From assembly GCA_037044975.1 (NCBI GenBank), contig JBAOIL010000011.1, forward strand, positions 1 to 64,000: a stretch of 64,000 nucleotides of DNA, given 5' to 3'. Position numbers and translations under genes: made by a program. Positions 19,208 to 31,936 of the stretch are shown piece by piece (the stretch's first letter is position 1; each line of letters starts with the position of its first letter). The notes beneath the pieces were generated by a model, which searched no databases, had not been told where the DNA came from, and saw only the letters and a list, made by a program, of their open reading frames with translations. The DNA is from JADLHS01 sp020848635. GTDB lineage: Bacteria > Verrucomicrobiota > Verrucomicrobiia > Limisphaerales > JADLHS01.

Positions 19208-20999
19208 ATGCAAATGATCACGATCGCAAGCCGATGCTGGTTGGTCGCGGCCGGGCTCCTCAGTTTGGCTCAGGGACACGCCGCCGAGCCGACCGTCACG
19301 AACACGATGGCTGGCATCGTGACGCGGTTGCGCGTTGGTTTGGGTGCGGCGGAATTGCTCCAGTTGGAGGAACGGGCAGTTCAGCAATTCATCACGCCCG
19401 AGGACCGGCAAGTGCTCGCGACCCAGTACTGGCATTTCGAGGTTAATGTTCCGGTGGTGGTTTCGGTGCTGCGCGATAGGAGCCAGGTCGAGGTGCCGTT
19501 TTGGTTGCCCGCTGCTGGCTTTCGGAAGACCGACCTGACGGTCGCCAACGAGGAGTATCAATACGAAGTCTGGCAAAAGCATTTTGAAGCGGGCCGGGTT
19601 GGTTTGGGAATCAACGGCTTTACCCAGCATCGGCCGCACTATTTTGTTTGCGTGCGGCCCCAGGAAACGGGCGCCACATTGAAAATCAGCCATTGCTTTC
19701 CGACCGCCCAGGAGCAATTGGAAATGCGGGTTGGAGCTTTCATCTATCATGATTGGACGGAACTGGTGCTGACCAAGGTTCCGGACGAATTGAAGGGCCA
19801 GACGCTGCTCCCAACTTTTCGCGGTCGGGCCCGGGAGACCCAGTTGGTTCAGGCGTTTCGGGAAACTCCGCATCCATCCTCGGTCAACCCGGATCAAGTG
19901 GTGTTGACCTGGAGCGAGTCGCCGCGCACCACCCAGACCATTCAATGGCGCGGCGGTCCGACGGTGGGGGCGGGTACGGTTCGCTACCAGGAAAAGCAGG
20001 CGGACGCGGCTTCGAGCTGGAAGGAAACGGCGGCAAGTTCTCAGAAAATCACGGACGGCTTCCTGATCAACGACCCGCTGATAACCCATTTCACCGCCAC
20101 GTTACGCGATCTTAAACCGGCGACGGCGGTACGTTTACACCGTTGGCGGACCGACCGCCGACATGCGAAGCCAGCCCGCCGAGTTTACGACCGCCCCGGA
20201 TGGGGACTCACCCTTCACCTTCGTTTTTCTCAGCGACACCCACAATTCCCCGGCGTGTCGCCGGCTGCTTGATCACGCGTTGGCGCGCTTTCCGGAAGCG
20301 GCGTTCTGCACCATCTCCGGTGATCTGGTCAACACCGGTCAACAGCGGGACGATTGGGACCAGCTGTTTCACCACACGCGGGACTTCGCGCGCCGCCGAC
20401 CGTTGGTGCCGGCCATCGGCAATCATGACGCGATTGATGGTTTGGGTGCGGACCTTTATCTGTCACTCTTTGGGCTGCCGACCAACGGGGCCCCGCAGGT
20501 TCAGGCGGAAGCCTCCTACAGTTTCCAGTACGCCAATTCCTTGTTCCTCATCCTCGACGCCACCGCCTCGGTTGCCGATCAAAAGCCCTGGCTCGAAGCG
20601 CAACTCGCCCATGCGAAGGCCACCTGGAAATTCGTTATTTTTCATTTTCCTCCCTACGCACCCGATGATGAGTACCCAGAGATCATCCGCGAGTGGTGTT
20701 CGATCTTCGACCGGTATCACGTGGATTTTGTGCTGAGCGGGCATGTGCATCATTACGTGCGGAGTCATCCGCTAAACCAAGGCCGACGGGTTGACTCGCC
20801 GGCAAAGGGCACCATATATCTGGTGACGGTGTCGTTGCCGAGCCGTGCTCACCTTCTGCCTAAGCCAGAATGCGCCGCCGTGGCGGAGCACTCCGGCCTG
20901 CCGCTTTACCAGATTTTCACGATCAACGGCAACCGGCTGGTGACGCGCTCCTGTGATCTGGACGGAAAAATACGCGACGAATTGGTGGTCGAGAAATAG
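19208..20999 (+). CDS. Purple-acid-phosphatase-like metallophosphoesterase (one frameshift)
   Basis: A secreted phosphoesterase of about 596 aa when joined across one extra G at 20128-20129. The signal peptide is at residues 1-27 (CWLVAAGLLSLAQGHAAEPT). The middle part ends in a fibronectin-like PAP N-terminal domain (FTATLRDLKPATA, resuming as YVYTVGGPTADMRSQPAEFT). The catalytic domain shows FLSDTHN (metal ligands Asp and His), ISGDLVNTG, IGNHDAIDG, VIFHFPPYAP and LSGHVHHYVRSH, the complete calcineurin-like metal-ligand set. It should hydrolyse phosphate esters outside the cytoplasm. It is transcribed toward the 3' end of the ISNCY transposase. Function is secure at superfamily level; substrate is unknown. 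Confidence 0.9.
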
Positions 21000-21246
21000 C
21001 CGGTAACTTTAAGTTGAGGGTTACACGAGTTGAGGCTGCGGTTGATTCACTGCGTTCTGATCATTTTCGGTCTCTTAGTGTCTGGCCGGAAACTCGTGTT
21101 TTTGAGAAAGGTCAATGCGACGGCGGCGGGCGGCGGACGAACGGCGGCTGTTTTTTCAGTCCCGGCCCGTTCCAAGGACTGAAATTCTCCGGTGACGTCG
21201 ACAACTCTCCTGTCGGACTTGACGGGCAAGGCCTGCACGGGCGGCT

Positions 21247-22692
21247 TCAGCCAGAGGCTCGCGCCAGCAGTTGCCGTCCGATCTGGTGCAGATTGTAACT
21301 CATCACGCCGTAGCCCACGTAGCGCAGATAACCTTCGAGCCCCATGTCCAGACACCGGTTCAAGCCGTGATGTTCCAGGCTGTTGATCTCGCTTTCCACC
21401 GCGCTGTGCAGTTGCCGCAACGCCACAAATCGCTTTGCGCTTTCGCGTTCCGTTTCCGCCGCGTTCTTCTTGCCGCGCTTGGGCATCACCACTGCGGGCA
21501 CATATAGGCTTAACAACTCCCGGTCTTCTTCCCGCGTGAAGCCTTTGTCGAAACTCAGGCTGGCCACGCTGCCTGCGCCGTATCTGCCCAGCAACCGGTC
21601 AGCCACGGGCACGCTCCGGTCCACGTCGGCCACGCCTGCCGCCACGTCGTAGTCCTGGATCAACTGGTGTTGATCGGTCGCGATCAGCAACCGATGGCCC
21701 AGTTCCACGTTGGGCCGTTGCTTGCCTTTCTGGATCCATTCGGTGTGCGACTCGAACAGGGAAAAGACTTTCTCGTGCGCTGGGATGGCTTCTTCCTGGA
21801 GCAGCCGCCGTTCAACCAGGTCCAGGTGTTTGGCGAGCATGCGCTGGAAGTATTCGAGCGCTTCCCAATGCGCCAGTTCCACGGGCTGGTCGCACAGGCC
21901 CGCAAGGCTTTCCCGCACTTTGGCAGAGAGTTCGCGGCCCACGGCCAGATAGTCGCGCACGGCGCGTTTCATCCGCGCTTCCTTGTTGGGCCCGCCGCGA
22001 TAAACGATCTGGCTGGCGATGCGTTCGCACGCCTTGAGTTGCCGCCGCCAGTCCTTGGCCTTGCGCCAGCCGGGCAAGGCGTAGCCGAACTGGTCGCGAT
22101 ACTTCACGATCATATCCACGCACTTGCGGCCCGCGTCCCAGAGCAGGTTCAGGTCGGTGGGGAAATGCACGTCGGTCTCCAGCACATAGGTGTCCACCTT
22201 CACGTCAAGCGCCGCGAGGGGCGCGCCGTCTTTTTTTGCGAACACCTCTCTTCCCGCCGCCGCGATGCGCGCATTGATCTGTTGCAGCAGCTCGTCGTCG
22301 AGCAGCGCGACGTTGTCGCGCAGGGTTTGATGGCCGAACATTTTGGACTCGTCGTCCCACGGCGTGGCCGGCAGACCGAGCATCTGGCGCACAAGCGTGT
22401 CGTAGTTGGCGATGTGTTCCATCCGATCCCAGTCGGCGTCCAGGCCCAGGCGCACGACGCCCAGCACGAGGATTTGCCACAGGTCCATGCCGGGCCGGCC
22501 GGTGGCTTTTTTGCCGGCCAGGATTTTGGCTTCCAGCAAGGTGAATATCTCGGCCTTGAGCGTGGGGTGCATCCAGACCCATTGCAGACCCGCGAGCAAA
22601 GGCGGCAGTTCGTCGCGGCTCCTGAGCGGCAGGCGAATCTTTTCAATGGGCGTGATCTGCAAATCGGGCTGGGCTTGGAAATGATGGCGCAT
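21247..22692 (-). mobile_element. ISNCY-type transposase, intact
   Basis: 481 aa from the ATG at 22692 (MRHHFQAQ); an upstream in-frame start adds an unlikely extension. The sequence begins QPDLQITPIEKIRLPLRSRD and runs through WVWMHPTLKAEIFTLLEAKI and GRPGMDLWQILVLGVVRLGL, typical of ISNCY transposases. A DDE-type core is suggested by LDVKVDTYVLETDVHFPTDL, LIATDQHQLIQDYDVA, and SLSFDKGFTREEDRELL with its glutamate. No clear inverted repeats could be matched at the ends, so element boundaries are not given. It separates the phosphatase and DUF4091 genes. The frame is uninterrupted, so it may be active. Confidence 0.88.
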
Positions 22693-22977
22693 GGTTGGAA
22701 TCGGATGCGAATGTTGCAGGTTCAGACAGCGAAATCCCCGCCACCATTCAATCCTCCCACGAACATTCGCGTGCATGCAGCCGCACCAAACTCAACAGGG
22801 ACAGCCCTGGCCTCAGTTCTCCGGCAGACACTACTTAACTTCAGTTGCTGTTAATTTACGCAGCGTTAGTCGGCTGGTGCCTTGATGAACCTCCTGGTCT
22901 GGGCTGCAAACTTCTTTGCATCCGTTGTAGCTAGGCTAGAATCGGTCGGGCAGGGCGACCCACGAAATCGAACGGCC

Positions 22978-25297
22978 ATGAAGATCAAAATCCTACTCCT
23001 TGCCGGCTGGCTGTTCACCTGCATGCTCGCCTCCGTTCACGCAGAGGAGTCTGTCCCTGCGGCTCCCGCCACCCTGTTATTTGATCAACCCATCGGCGCC
23101 ACGCTCTGGTGGGCGTTGTCTAGCGCCGCCAAGATCCGACCAGACCAACCGCCGCCGACGACCAAAAATGGAACCATCCGGCTCAGCAGTGCGCGCAACG
23201 AACGCGAGGCCGTGCAGTTCATCGTCCGCCCCAGCCGTCGGCTCGAGGATTGCCGGCTCACCTGCGGCGACCTGACCGGAGGCAGCGGGGCGCGGATTGC
23301 CGCCAACCAGATCGAATTCCTCCAGGTTCATTATCTCGAAATCTCCGAGCCGACAGATCGCGTGTCAAAAAAAGGCCTCTGGCCCGATCCTTTGCTGCCC
23401 ATCAGCGGACCACTGGAATTACCGCCCGATTTCAATCATGCCTTCTGGGTGCGCGTGTTCGTGGCTTCGAACACCCCAGCGGGAACGTATCGCGGCACGG
23501 TGGAATTGCGGGCTACAGGGCTGGCAGCGCACATCCCGATCGAACTGACGGTTTACAATTTTACGTTGCCAGATCGTATGACCTGCACCACGGCCTTCGG
23601 CTTTTCGCCGCAGAACGTGTTCCGCTACCACGGATTGAACACCGAGACCGAGAAACGACTCGTGTTGGACAAATACTTGTCCGATTTCGCCGCGCACCAC
23701 ATTGCGCCCTACGACCCGGCGCCGCTGGACCCGATCCGGGTGCAGTGGCCGGACATCCGGCCGCCAAAGACCTCCTGGGACAACTGGACCGGCCTGCGGA
23801 TCGTAGCCAACGAAGCGCATTCGGGCCACGGTGCGTTGCTGATCTACGACGACAAGGTTAACGAGAATGTCACGGTGGGTTACGAGCCGCTCATCAAGCT
23901 TCCGGCCAAGGGGCTGCGGGTGAGGGGCTGGTATCGCACCGCGGTTCCCGGCCACCGCTTTCTTGTGACCCTTGAATCATTTCGACGCACAGAAGCAGTG
24001 GCTGTCGGGGCGTAACAACGACATTACTTTGCGCGGCAGCGGCGGGTGGCAGAACATTGACCAGTTGCTGACGAGTTTTCCTCCCGGTGCGGAGTATGTT
24101 CGTTTCAACGCGCGCGCCACCGTCTGGACGGATCGGGGTGAGGAACTCGGGCTGGTGTGGCTCGACGACATTTCCATCACCGATCCGGAAACAGGAGCGG
24201 AACTGGTGCAGGGCGGCAATTTCGAGCCCCAGACACGCACCGAATCCGTCGTGCCACGCGATCAACTCAAGGTGCAGTTCGACTTCGTCGGGTGGGATCA
24301 GGCGATGACACAGGCGATTGACCGAAATCATTTAAATTCGTTCCGCGTGAATCTACCGGGCATTGGCGGCGGAACCTTCCACGAGATTTCGCCGCCGAAC
24401 CTGCTGGGCTTCGATGAGGACACCCCTGAGTATCCCGTGCTTTTCGATTCCTACGCCCGGCAATTGGAGGCGCACCTTCAGGCCAAAGGGTGGCTGGATG
24501 AAGCATTCATCTATTGGTTCGACGAGCCGAGTGCCGACCAATATCCGTTCGTGATGAATGGGTTCGCCAAACTCAAACGTTCCTGTCCGCGCATCGCCCG
24601 GATGCTGACAGAACAGGTCGAGCCGGACCTGCTCGGCGGTCCCGACATTTGGTGCAGCATCACTGACAACTACGATCATGCCCGGGCGGAGCAGCGCCGG
24701 AAGCAGGGGGAAAAGTTCTGGTGGTACGTCTGCACCGGTCCGAAGGCACCGTATGCGGGATTGTTCATTGATCATCCCGCACCTGAGCTGCGAATTTGGT
24801 TATGGCAGACGTTCCAGCGTAATATCGAGGGTATCCTGATTTGGGAAACCACCTACTGGACGAGTTCCGCGGCCTACCCGGATCCCAAGCATCCGCAGAA
24901 TCCCTACGCCGATCCCATGAGCTGGACCTCCGGCTACAGCACGCCCGAAGGGGAACGGCAGCCTTGGGGCAACGGCGACGGGCGCTTCCTCTATCCACCG
25001 TTGGCTGCCAGTGATGCCAAGAATGAAGCCCCGGTGCTGGAGGGACCGGTGGATTCCATTCGCTGGGAACAATTGCGGGACGGCATCGAGGATTACGAAT
25101 ACCTCTGCATCCTGCGCCGACGACTGGCCGAACGTCGCTCCGCCCTGTCGGCGGCCGCCTATCAAAAGCTGGCGCAACTGCTGGAAGTTCCCGAAAACAT
25201 ATCGCGCAGCCTGACCGAGTTTGCAGCCGACGGAGCCCCCATTGAACAGCAGCGGGCGCGGGTAGCTCGGGCGATCGAAGAGCTGGGCCCGCCCTGA
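22978..25297 (+). CDS. Secreted DUF4091/GH123-like protein (one frameshift)
   Basis: About 772 aa when joined across one extra T at 23972-23973 (RFLVTL then NHFDAQKQWL). The signal peptide is MKIKILLLAGWLFTCMLASV. An N-terminal beta-sandwich of the GH123-N type (SSARNEREAVQFIVRPSRRL, AGTYRGTVELRATG) precedes a barrel-like domain with TLPDRMTCTTAFGF and the acidic pair region FIYWFDEPSADQYPF. The C-terminus carries the DUF4091 signature WEQLRDGIEDYEYL near 25065. GH123 and related DUF4091 proteins are secreted glycoside hydrolases that attack complex glycans; the Asp-Glu pair in WFDEP could be catalytic. The substrate is unknown. It precedes the exosortase operon on the same strand but is separated by about 280 bases. 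Confidence 0.85.
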
Positions 25298-25580
25298 ATT
25301 CTGGCGGCGACGGCAGCACGAAAAGGAGACGGTACGCGCTTGCATCGGAAGGCAGGAGAGCGAGCACAACCCCTGCTCCGGGCGGTGGCCTTGGCCATGT
25401 TCCTGATTTAGCGCTCGCAGCTTGGTTGGTTTTGGGAGTTGTTTCCGTGACCCCTCGCTAACCCTTTCTGCTTTTAATCTGCCTCGGTCGCCGCTAACAT
25501 CTTACAAAAAACAGGAAACTAGGGTGGTTCGGCGTTTCGCTGAGTCTGTTTCCGGCTCCACGCCTCGCGAATCACCAACC

Positions 25581-26576
25581 ATGAAACCGGACCAGCCCGA
25601 AAGAAACTCCACCGCCAACGCCCCATCGGCCCCACCAAGCCGGAATTTGGTCGCTGCCGTGGATCAGTCGCGGCAACAACTCCGGTGGTTCGTCTGCTAT
25701 GTCTTCGGCTTAAGTCTCGCCTTTGCTCTGCCGCTGTTCGGTCTGGTGCGCTATTCGTTCACCAGCGAACTGAATTCGCACATCATCCTGATTCCCGGCA
25801 TCACGTTTTACCTGGTGTGGTTGCGGCGGCAGGAACCGCGGCCGGCGATTTCAGGTTCCCCGGCCCTGGCGGCGATTCCGTTGGCGCTGGCCCTGGTGGG
25901 GTTGAAAGCGGTCCTTTTTCCCGGGGAGACCGCGGGGTCACGCACACCCGAGGATTATTATGCTTTGACGACCTTTTGCTATCTGGCCCTGGGCTGGGCC
26001 GGGGCGTTGTGGTTCTTGGGCGGAAAATTCCTGCTCCACTTCCTGTTTCCGGCGGCCTTTCTCACTTTTATGCTACCGATGCCGTCCGCAGTGCGCCATG
26101 GGGTCGAAGTTTTCTTTCAACACACATCGGCGGATGCGGCGGCGATGTTGTTTGGCGTGAGCGGAAGCACGGTTTTTCGGGACGGTCTGGTGTTTCAGTT
26201 GCCGGGCATCACCCTGCAAGTGGCCGAGGAGTGCAGCGGCATCCGCTCGAGTTACGTTCTGTTCATCACCAGCCTGCTGGCAGGGCACATGTTCTTGCGC
26301 TCGCCCTGGCGACGAACGGCGCTGGCTTTGTTCGTGATTCCGCTGGCGATTTTGCGCAATGGCTTTCGGGTGTTCACCCTCGGCTGGCTTTGCGTGCATG
26401 TGAGCCCTGCCATGATTGATTCACCCATTCATCACCGGGGCGGCCCGCTGTTTTTCCTGTTGTCGCTCATTCCGTTCTTCCTCATCCTGTACTGGCTCTG
26501 GCGGGCCGAGCGTCGTGCCACCCCGTTTGGCGGGCCGGTTTCGGACGTTCAATCTCCGGGCAATTCCACTTTATGA
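25581..26576 (+). CDS. Exosortase (membrane cysteine transpeptidase)
   Basis: 331 aa from the ATG at 25581. It has eight or so membrane helices, among them VCYVFGLSLAFALPLFGLV, HFLFPAAFLTFMLPMPSAV and FLLSLIPFFLILYWLWR. The catalytic triad of the family is complete: Cys218 in VAEECSGIRSS, Arg259 in LAILRNGFRV, and His284 in SPIHHRGGPLFF. Exosortases cleave the PEP-CTERM tail of exported proteins and attach or release them at the cell surface, often linked to exopolysaccharide. The stop overlaps the TPR lipoprotein start (ATGA at 26573-26576), and PrsK/PrsR-like regulators follow, so this looks like the XrtA-type arrangement. The only PEP-CTERM tail seen in the window is at 53.2 kb. Confidence 0.95.
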   Translation: MKPDQPERNSTANAPSAPPSRNLVAAVDQSRQQLRWFVCYVFGLSLAFALPLFGLVRYSFTSELNSHIILIPGITFYLVWLRRQEPRPAISGSPALAAIPLALALVGLKAVLFPGETAGSRTPEDYYALTTFCYLALGWAGALWFLGGKFLLHFLFPAAFLTFMLPMPSAVRHGVEVFFQHTSADAAAMLFGVSGSTVFRDGLVFQLPGITLQVAEECSGIRSSYVLFITSLLAGHMFLRSPWRRTALALFVIPLAILRNGFRVFTLGWLCVHVSPAMIDSPIHHRGGPLFFLLSLIPFFLILYWLWRAERRATPFGGPVSDVQSPGNSTL

Positions 26577-29500
26577 ATACTATTTCTTTCCGGGCTCTCC
26601 TCTGGCTGGGCTTGGCCTTGCTGTTGGCGACCGGTTGTTCGCGGGACGCGAAACGGGCGAAATACTTCCAGCAAGCCGAGGCGCAATTCCACGCTGGTGA
26701 TTATGACCGGGCGGAGATCGAGTATCTGAATTTGTTGCGGCTCGAACCGACCAACCATGTCGCATTGGGCCGGATGGGCCGGATGGCCTTCGAGCAAGGC
26801 CGCACGTTGCGCGGGTTCGCTTTGCTGTCCGAGGCCCGGAAAATCAGCCCGGAGGATTTTGAAGTCCGCTTACGGCTGGCTCAAGTCTTGTTGGCCGGGG
26901 GCAAACCCAAGGATGCCCGTGACGAGGCTGTGCTGCTTCTTGCACGTCAGCCCACCAATGAAATCGCGCTCTTGCTCCTTGCCGACGCCAGCCTCACCAC
27001 CAACGACGTGAAGGACGCGCAGCAACGGCTCGCGAACCTTAGCGCCGTGAGCGGCCAGATTCCAGGCTACCATGTCGCGGCGGCCACTTTGCAGATTCGC
27101 CAGCGCGACCTGAAGGCTGCGGAGGCCGCCGCCCGACAGGCGTTGACGCTTGATCCGCAATCCTTTCTTGCCCACGGGGTCATGGCCAACCTCCTGGTCT
27201 TCAACCAGGATCCCACCAACGCGCTGGCGGAATTCAAGGTGGCCGCCGACCTCGCCCCTCCGCGCTCGATCCAGCGTCTGCGCTACGCGGATTTTTTGGT
27301 CGCAATGGGGCAGTTGGAGGCTGCCAAGGAGCGCATCGGCCTGATGGCAAAGCAAACTCCGGATTATTTGCCGGCCACGTTGCGCGTGGCGGAAATCGCT
27401 CTGGCTGAACGCCGCTTTCCGGACGCTGAAGCGGCCGTTAAATCCCTGCTCGCGCGCGATCCCACCCATCTCGATGGCCTGCTGCTTATGGCCCGGCTGC
27501 AGGTGGCGCAGAATCAACCGGACGCGGCGGTCGCTGCGCTGGAACGCGCGCTCAAGGTTTACCCGCGATGGCCGCAAATCCATTACCAGTTGGCCGTCAT
27601 TCGACTGATGCAAAATGACCTGGCCGGCGCCGCCAAAAGTCTTAATCAAGCTCTGGCCAACCAACCGGATTATCCGGAAGCGATCCTGCTGTCCGCCGAG
27701 CTGAATGTGCGCCGGGGCGACACGAGCCAAGCCATCAGCGAGCTCAGTAATCTCGTCGAGCGACGACCAGATCTGACTTCCGCCCAGTTCCTCCTTGCCA
27801 GCGCCTATCGCGCCGCAGCCAAGCTCGAACCGGCGCTCCGAATCTACCAAAGCCTCAGCCGGAATTCGCCCACCAATCCCCAGCCCGCGTTCTTGATCGG
27901 GCTGGTCCAGCGGCAAATGGATCGCAATGCCGACGCGCGTCGTAGTTTCGAGCATGTGTTGACCTTTGCTCCCGGCTTCCTGGCGGCGGTCGAGCAACTG
28001 GTGGGGCTCGACCTTGCGGAAAAACACTCCGCCGCTGCGCTCCTGCGCGCGCAGGCACAGGTGGATCAAACACCCACGAACCCCGCCCCTTATGTCCTTC
28101 TCGCTGGGGTTCAGCTCGTTGAAACCAATCTGCCCGCGGCCGAAGCCACGCTTCTTAAAGCCCTTGCTTTCGCTCCGGAATATGGCCCGGCCAACGCCTT
28201 GCTGGCCCGCATTTACGTCACCGCCAACAAACACCCGGCGGCGCTCAAAACCTTGAACGAGATGGTCGCTCGCAACACCAACGACCTCGCGTCCTGGTTG
28301 AAAATCGCCGAGTTGCACAGCGCAGCCTCGAACTATCCCGCCGCGAAACAGACCTACGAAAAAGCCCTCGCGGTGAATCCTCGGTATGTACCCGTCCTCA
28401 ACAATCTCGCGTGGCTTGCCGCAGTGCGCCTCGGGGATTTGAAACTGGCGTACGAACTGGGCAGCAAGGCCCACGATCTGCGCCCGGCGGATCCGTTCAC
28501 TTCGGACACCTTCGGTTGGGTGCTTTATCTCCGGGGGGATTATCCCCGTTCTCTCGCCCTCATCACGGAGAGTGCGAAGGCTTTGCCGCAGGAACCGGAG
28601 GTTCAATTCCATCTGGGCATGGCCCATTACATGATGGGAGAGGAAGCTCCAGCCCGCGTTGCACTGCAAAATGCCCTCCAACTCGCCCGCGAGGGTGACT
28701 GGCGGAGCGATGCCGCCCAACGCCTGCGATTGCTGGACCTGGACCCCGCCAGCGCCGATGTCCAGACCGTGGGCGAACTCAAAGCCATGTCCGCCCGGTC
28801 GCCCGAGGATCCCCATCCTACTCCTGCGGCAGGCGGCGATTGCGGACCGGGACGGAAACTGGGACCAGGCGGCCACCTATTACTCGAATGCCCTCAAGAT
28901 TAATCCCAACCTTGTGACCGCGACGATCAAGCTCTCGCAACTGCTGGCCACAAAACTGCACAATCCGCCCAAAGCGCTTGAGTTGGCGCGGCGGGCGCGG
29001 GAGTTGTCTCCCGACGATCCGGTCATTACGCACACCCTTGGCCGGCTGGCTTATGACGCCGGCGACTTCTCGTGGGCGGCCAGCCTCCTTCAGGAGAGCC
29101 TTCGCCGCCTGCCCAAGGATGCTGCAGTGCAATTTGACTTCGGTCTGGCCGCCTACAGCCTCGGGCAGGTGACCAACGCCACCGCCGCCGTGCAAGCCGC
29201 GCTCGATGGTGGCCTGCCGCCGCCCCAGTCAGAACGGGCAAAAACTTTTGTTCGGATGCAATCGCTGTTGAGTAATCCGGGCCAGGCGGATGCCGCCGCC
29301 GCCCAGATTCAGGAACTGCTCAAGCAGCAGCCCGATTATGTTCCGGCCTTGATGGTGGTCGCGGCCATTCAGGATCGGAAAGGGGATTTCGCCGCCGCCC
29401 GGGACAGCTACACGCGCGCGCTTAAGGCCATGCCCGAGTTCGCACCGGCTGACCGTCAACTGGCTCTGCTCTATTACACCCGCCTGCAGTTGCCAACGGA

Positions 29501-29795
29501 AGCGTACGCCCACGCCCTCAAAGCACGCGAAGCATTTCCGCAGGACCGCGAAATCGCCCGGTTGCTGGGCATCCTGAGTTACCAGCGCGGAGAATTCTCG
29601 CGGGCCGGGCAGCTTCTTCAGGAAGCGAGCGCCTCCTTTCCCAATGACTCCGAGGTCATCTATCGTCTGGGCCTCACCCAGTACAAGCTGAAGCAAAGTC
29701 AGGAGAGCAGGCGCAACCTGGCCCAGGCGCTGGGCTTGGCTCCGAACTCCGAGTTCGCCCCGGAGGCGAAGCGTGTGCTTGCGGATCTCAAATGA
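26573..29795 (+). CDS. PrsT-like TPR lipoprotein of the exosortase system (one frameshift)
   Basis: About 1070 aa when joined across an extra C in the CCCC at 28811-28814, which restores SARSPEDPILLLRQAAIADR. A lipoprotein signal ends in LALLLATGCSRD (lipobox LATGC). The rest is a long solenoid of tetratricopeptide repeats, such as AEAQFHAGDYDRAEIEYLNL and AQNQPDAAVAALERALKVYP. Repeats continue through the second part (DAGDFSWAASLLQESLRRLP, RKGDFAAARDSYTRALKAMP). PEP-CTERM/XrtA systems contain a large TPR lipoprotein called PrsT in this position, thought to help surface assembly. It is translationally coupled to the exosortase by ATGA. Length is at the upper end for the family. Confidence 0.88.
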
Positions 29796-29808
29796 TCGCT
29801 TACGGGCC

Positions 29809-31936
29809 ATGAGTTTTCCGGTTCTCATCTCGCTGATCGCTGCGAGTTGGGGCATTTCTCCTCGCGCTCGCAACCTTGCTGTCCCGACCGCGTTCGTTTG
29901 CCCATTGGTCGTTTTTCGTTGGCATGCTGGCGTGCGCTCTGGAGCGGAGTTGCCAGGTGGCAAGCCTGACTACGGATTCCCTGAATGACCTCCTTTTTTG
30001 GCAGCGCCTAGCCGTGCTGCCCCTGTCGCTCCTGCCGGTATCCTGGCTCGTTTTTAGTCTGGCTTTTGCCCGCGGCAACCACCGGGAATTCCTCCGAAAA
30101 TGGCAGCCGGGCTTGTTGCTCTTTGGCGCGCTGCCCATCGGACTGGCCCTCGGGCAATGGCAGAGTTGGATCAGCGACGCAGTGTGGACGGAGCAGGCCG
30201 GACACTGGGTGTTCCCCGTGACGCACGCCGGTATTTTGCTCCACGCTACGATCGTTATCAGCGCCGTGCTGATCATCACCAATGTCGAATGGACCTTTCG
30301 CGCCGCCGTCGGCACTGCGCGTTGGAAGATCAAATACGCCGTCCTCGGAATCGCGCTTCTCTTCGGTGTGCGGATTTTTTCCAGCAGTCAGGTGATTCTC
30401 TATTCGGCCAACAACGTCCAACTCATTACCCTCAACTCGATCGCCCTGGCTTTGGCCTGCCTGCTCCTCGGTGTCTGGGCCTACCGCTCCCGCATTGCCG
30501 ACGCTGATCTATATCCCTCGACTGCCGCGCTCCACAAGTCGCTGACAGCGCTTTTGGCCGGTGCCTACCTCATTGTGGTCGGGGTCCTCGCTAAGTTCGT
30601 CGCCGCCTTGGGTTGGGACGAAACCTTCCCCGTCAAAGCGATGTTGATACTCGTGGCCCTGGTGGGTTTGGGCATGCTCTGTCTCTCGGATCGGGTTGCT
30701 CAGACCACTCGCAGTTTCATCAGCCGCCACCTTCAGCGCCCCACGCATGACTATCGCGCCGTGTGGACCACCCTGACCCAGCGGACCACCGCCGTGCTTG
30801 ACCAGCAGGCTTTCGCGCGCGCGGCCGTCAAGGTTATCGCTGACACCTTCGAGGCCCTTTCCGTGACGCTGTGGCTGACGGACGCCGCTCGCAACAAGCT
30901 CACCTTCGCCGCCTCAACCGCGATCGAGCCGGCGACCGCGGGTCTGGGCGCGTTGCCGGAGGAGATTTTGCCCGAGCTTTCTCACCTCTTTGCCGCGGGA
31001 CCGCAGCCGGTGGACATCGATTGTTCCGACGAGTCATGGTGTCAGACGCTCCGCGGGAGCAACCCGGCCTTTTTCCCAAAAGGTGGACATCGCTATTGCC
31101 TGCCGCTTATTTCCCGGGGTGATATCCTCGGGTTGATCGTCCTGGGCGACCGGGTGCGTGGGCTGGCTTTCTCGGCAGAGGATCTGGAATTATTCAAGTG
31201 CCTGGGCGACCAAATCGCCGCCGGTGTCTGCAACCTGAGTCTCTCCGACCAACTCCTCCGCGCCAAGGAAATGGAGTCCTTCCAGCTCATGTCCGCCTTC
31301 CTGGTGCATGATCTCAAAAACACCGCCTCGGCGCTTTCGCTCACCTTGCGCAATCTCCCGATTCATTTTGAAAATCCGGCTTTTCGCGAGGACGCCCTCC
31401 GAACCGTCGCCAAGAGCGCCGGGCGCGTTAACGAGTTGATCGGACGGCTCTCCTCGTTGCGCGAAAAACTGGAGCTCCACCCGGCTCCGGCTGATCTCAA
31501 TCAAATTGTGGCCGCCGCCTTGGAGGTGGCCGGGGCAATGGCCGAAATCACCATCGTCCCGCGTCTTCAGCCGCTACCCCCGTTCGCCATGGATCGGCGC
31601 CAGATCGAATCGGTGACCGTCAACCTTCTGCTCAACGCCAAGGAGGCAATTGGGGTGCGGGGCGAAATCCGCATCGAGACCCGTCAGGAAAACGGCGGCG
31701 CGTTGCTCCTGGTGGCTGATACCGGCTGTGGCATGACTCCGGAGTTCCTTTCCAATTCCCTCTTCAAACCCTTCAAGACCACCAAACGCAATGGGCTTGG
31801 CATCGGCATGTTCCAGGTCAAGGCGATCGTCGAGGCGCACGGCGGGCGAATTGCCGCGCAGAGCCAGCCGGGGCAGGGGAGCACCTTTCGGGTCTGGCTG
31901 CCTATCCGGATCGCTTCTTCGGAGAAAAATGTATGA
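29809..31936 (+). CDS. prsK: PrsK-like membrane histidine kinase (one frameshift at N-terminus)
   Basis: About 708 aa. The start ATG at 29809 (MSFPVLISLIAAS) lies in another frame from the rest; dropping one T at 29847-29848 joins it to GAFLLALATLLSRPRSF. A frame beginning at a TTG at 29876 would lose the first helix. The N-terminus has about eight membrane helices, then a GAF domain (AVKVIADTFEALSVTLWLTD, FPKGGHRYCLPLISRGDILG), then the phosphoacceptor His at 31307 (AFLVHDLKNTASALSLTL). The HATPase domain follows (VNLLLNAKEAI, DTGCGMTPEF, NGLGIGMFQVKAIVEAHGG). It matches the PrsK kinase of PEP-CTERM/exosortase systems, partner of PrsR downstream with an ATGA overlap at 31933-31936. Confidence 0.9.

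Noticed and set aside
21180..22860. Terminal inverted repeats for the ISNCY element
   Set aside because: TTCTCCGG occurs near both ends but in direct rather than inverted orientation; no convincing pair found.
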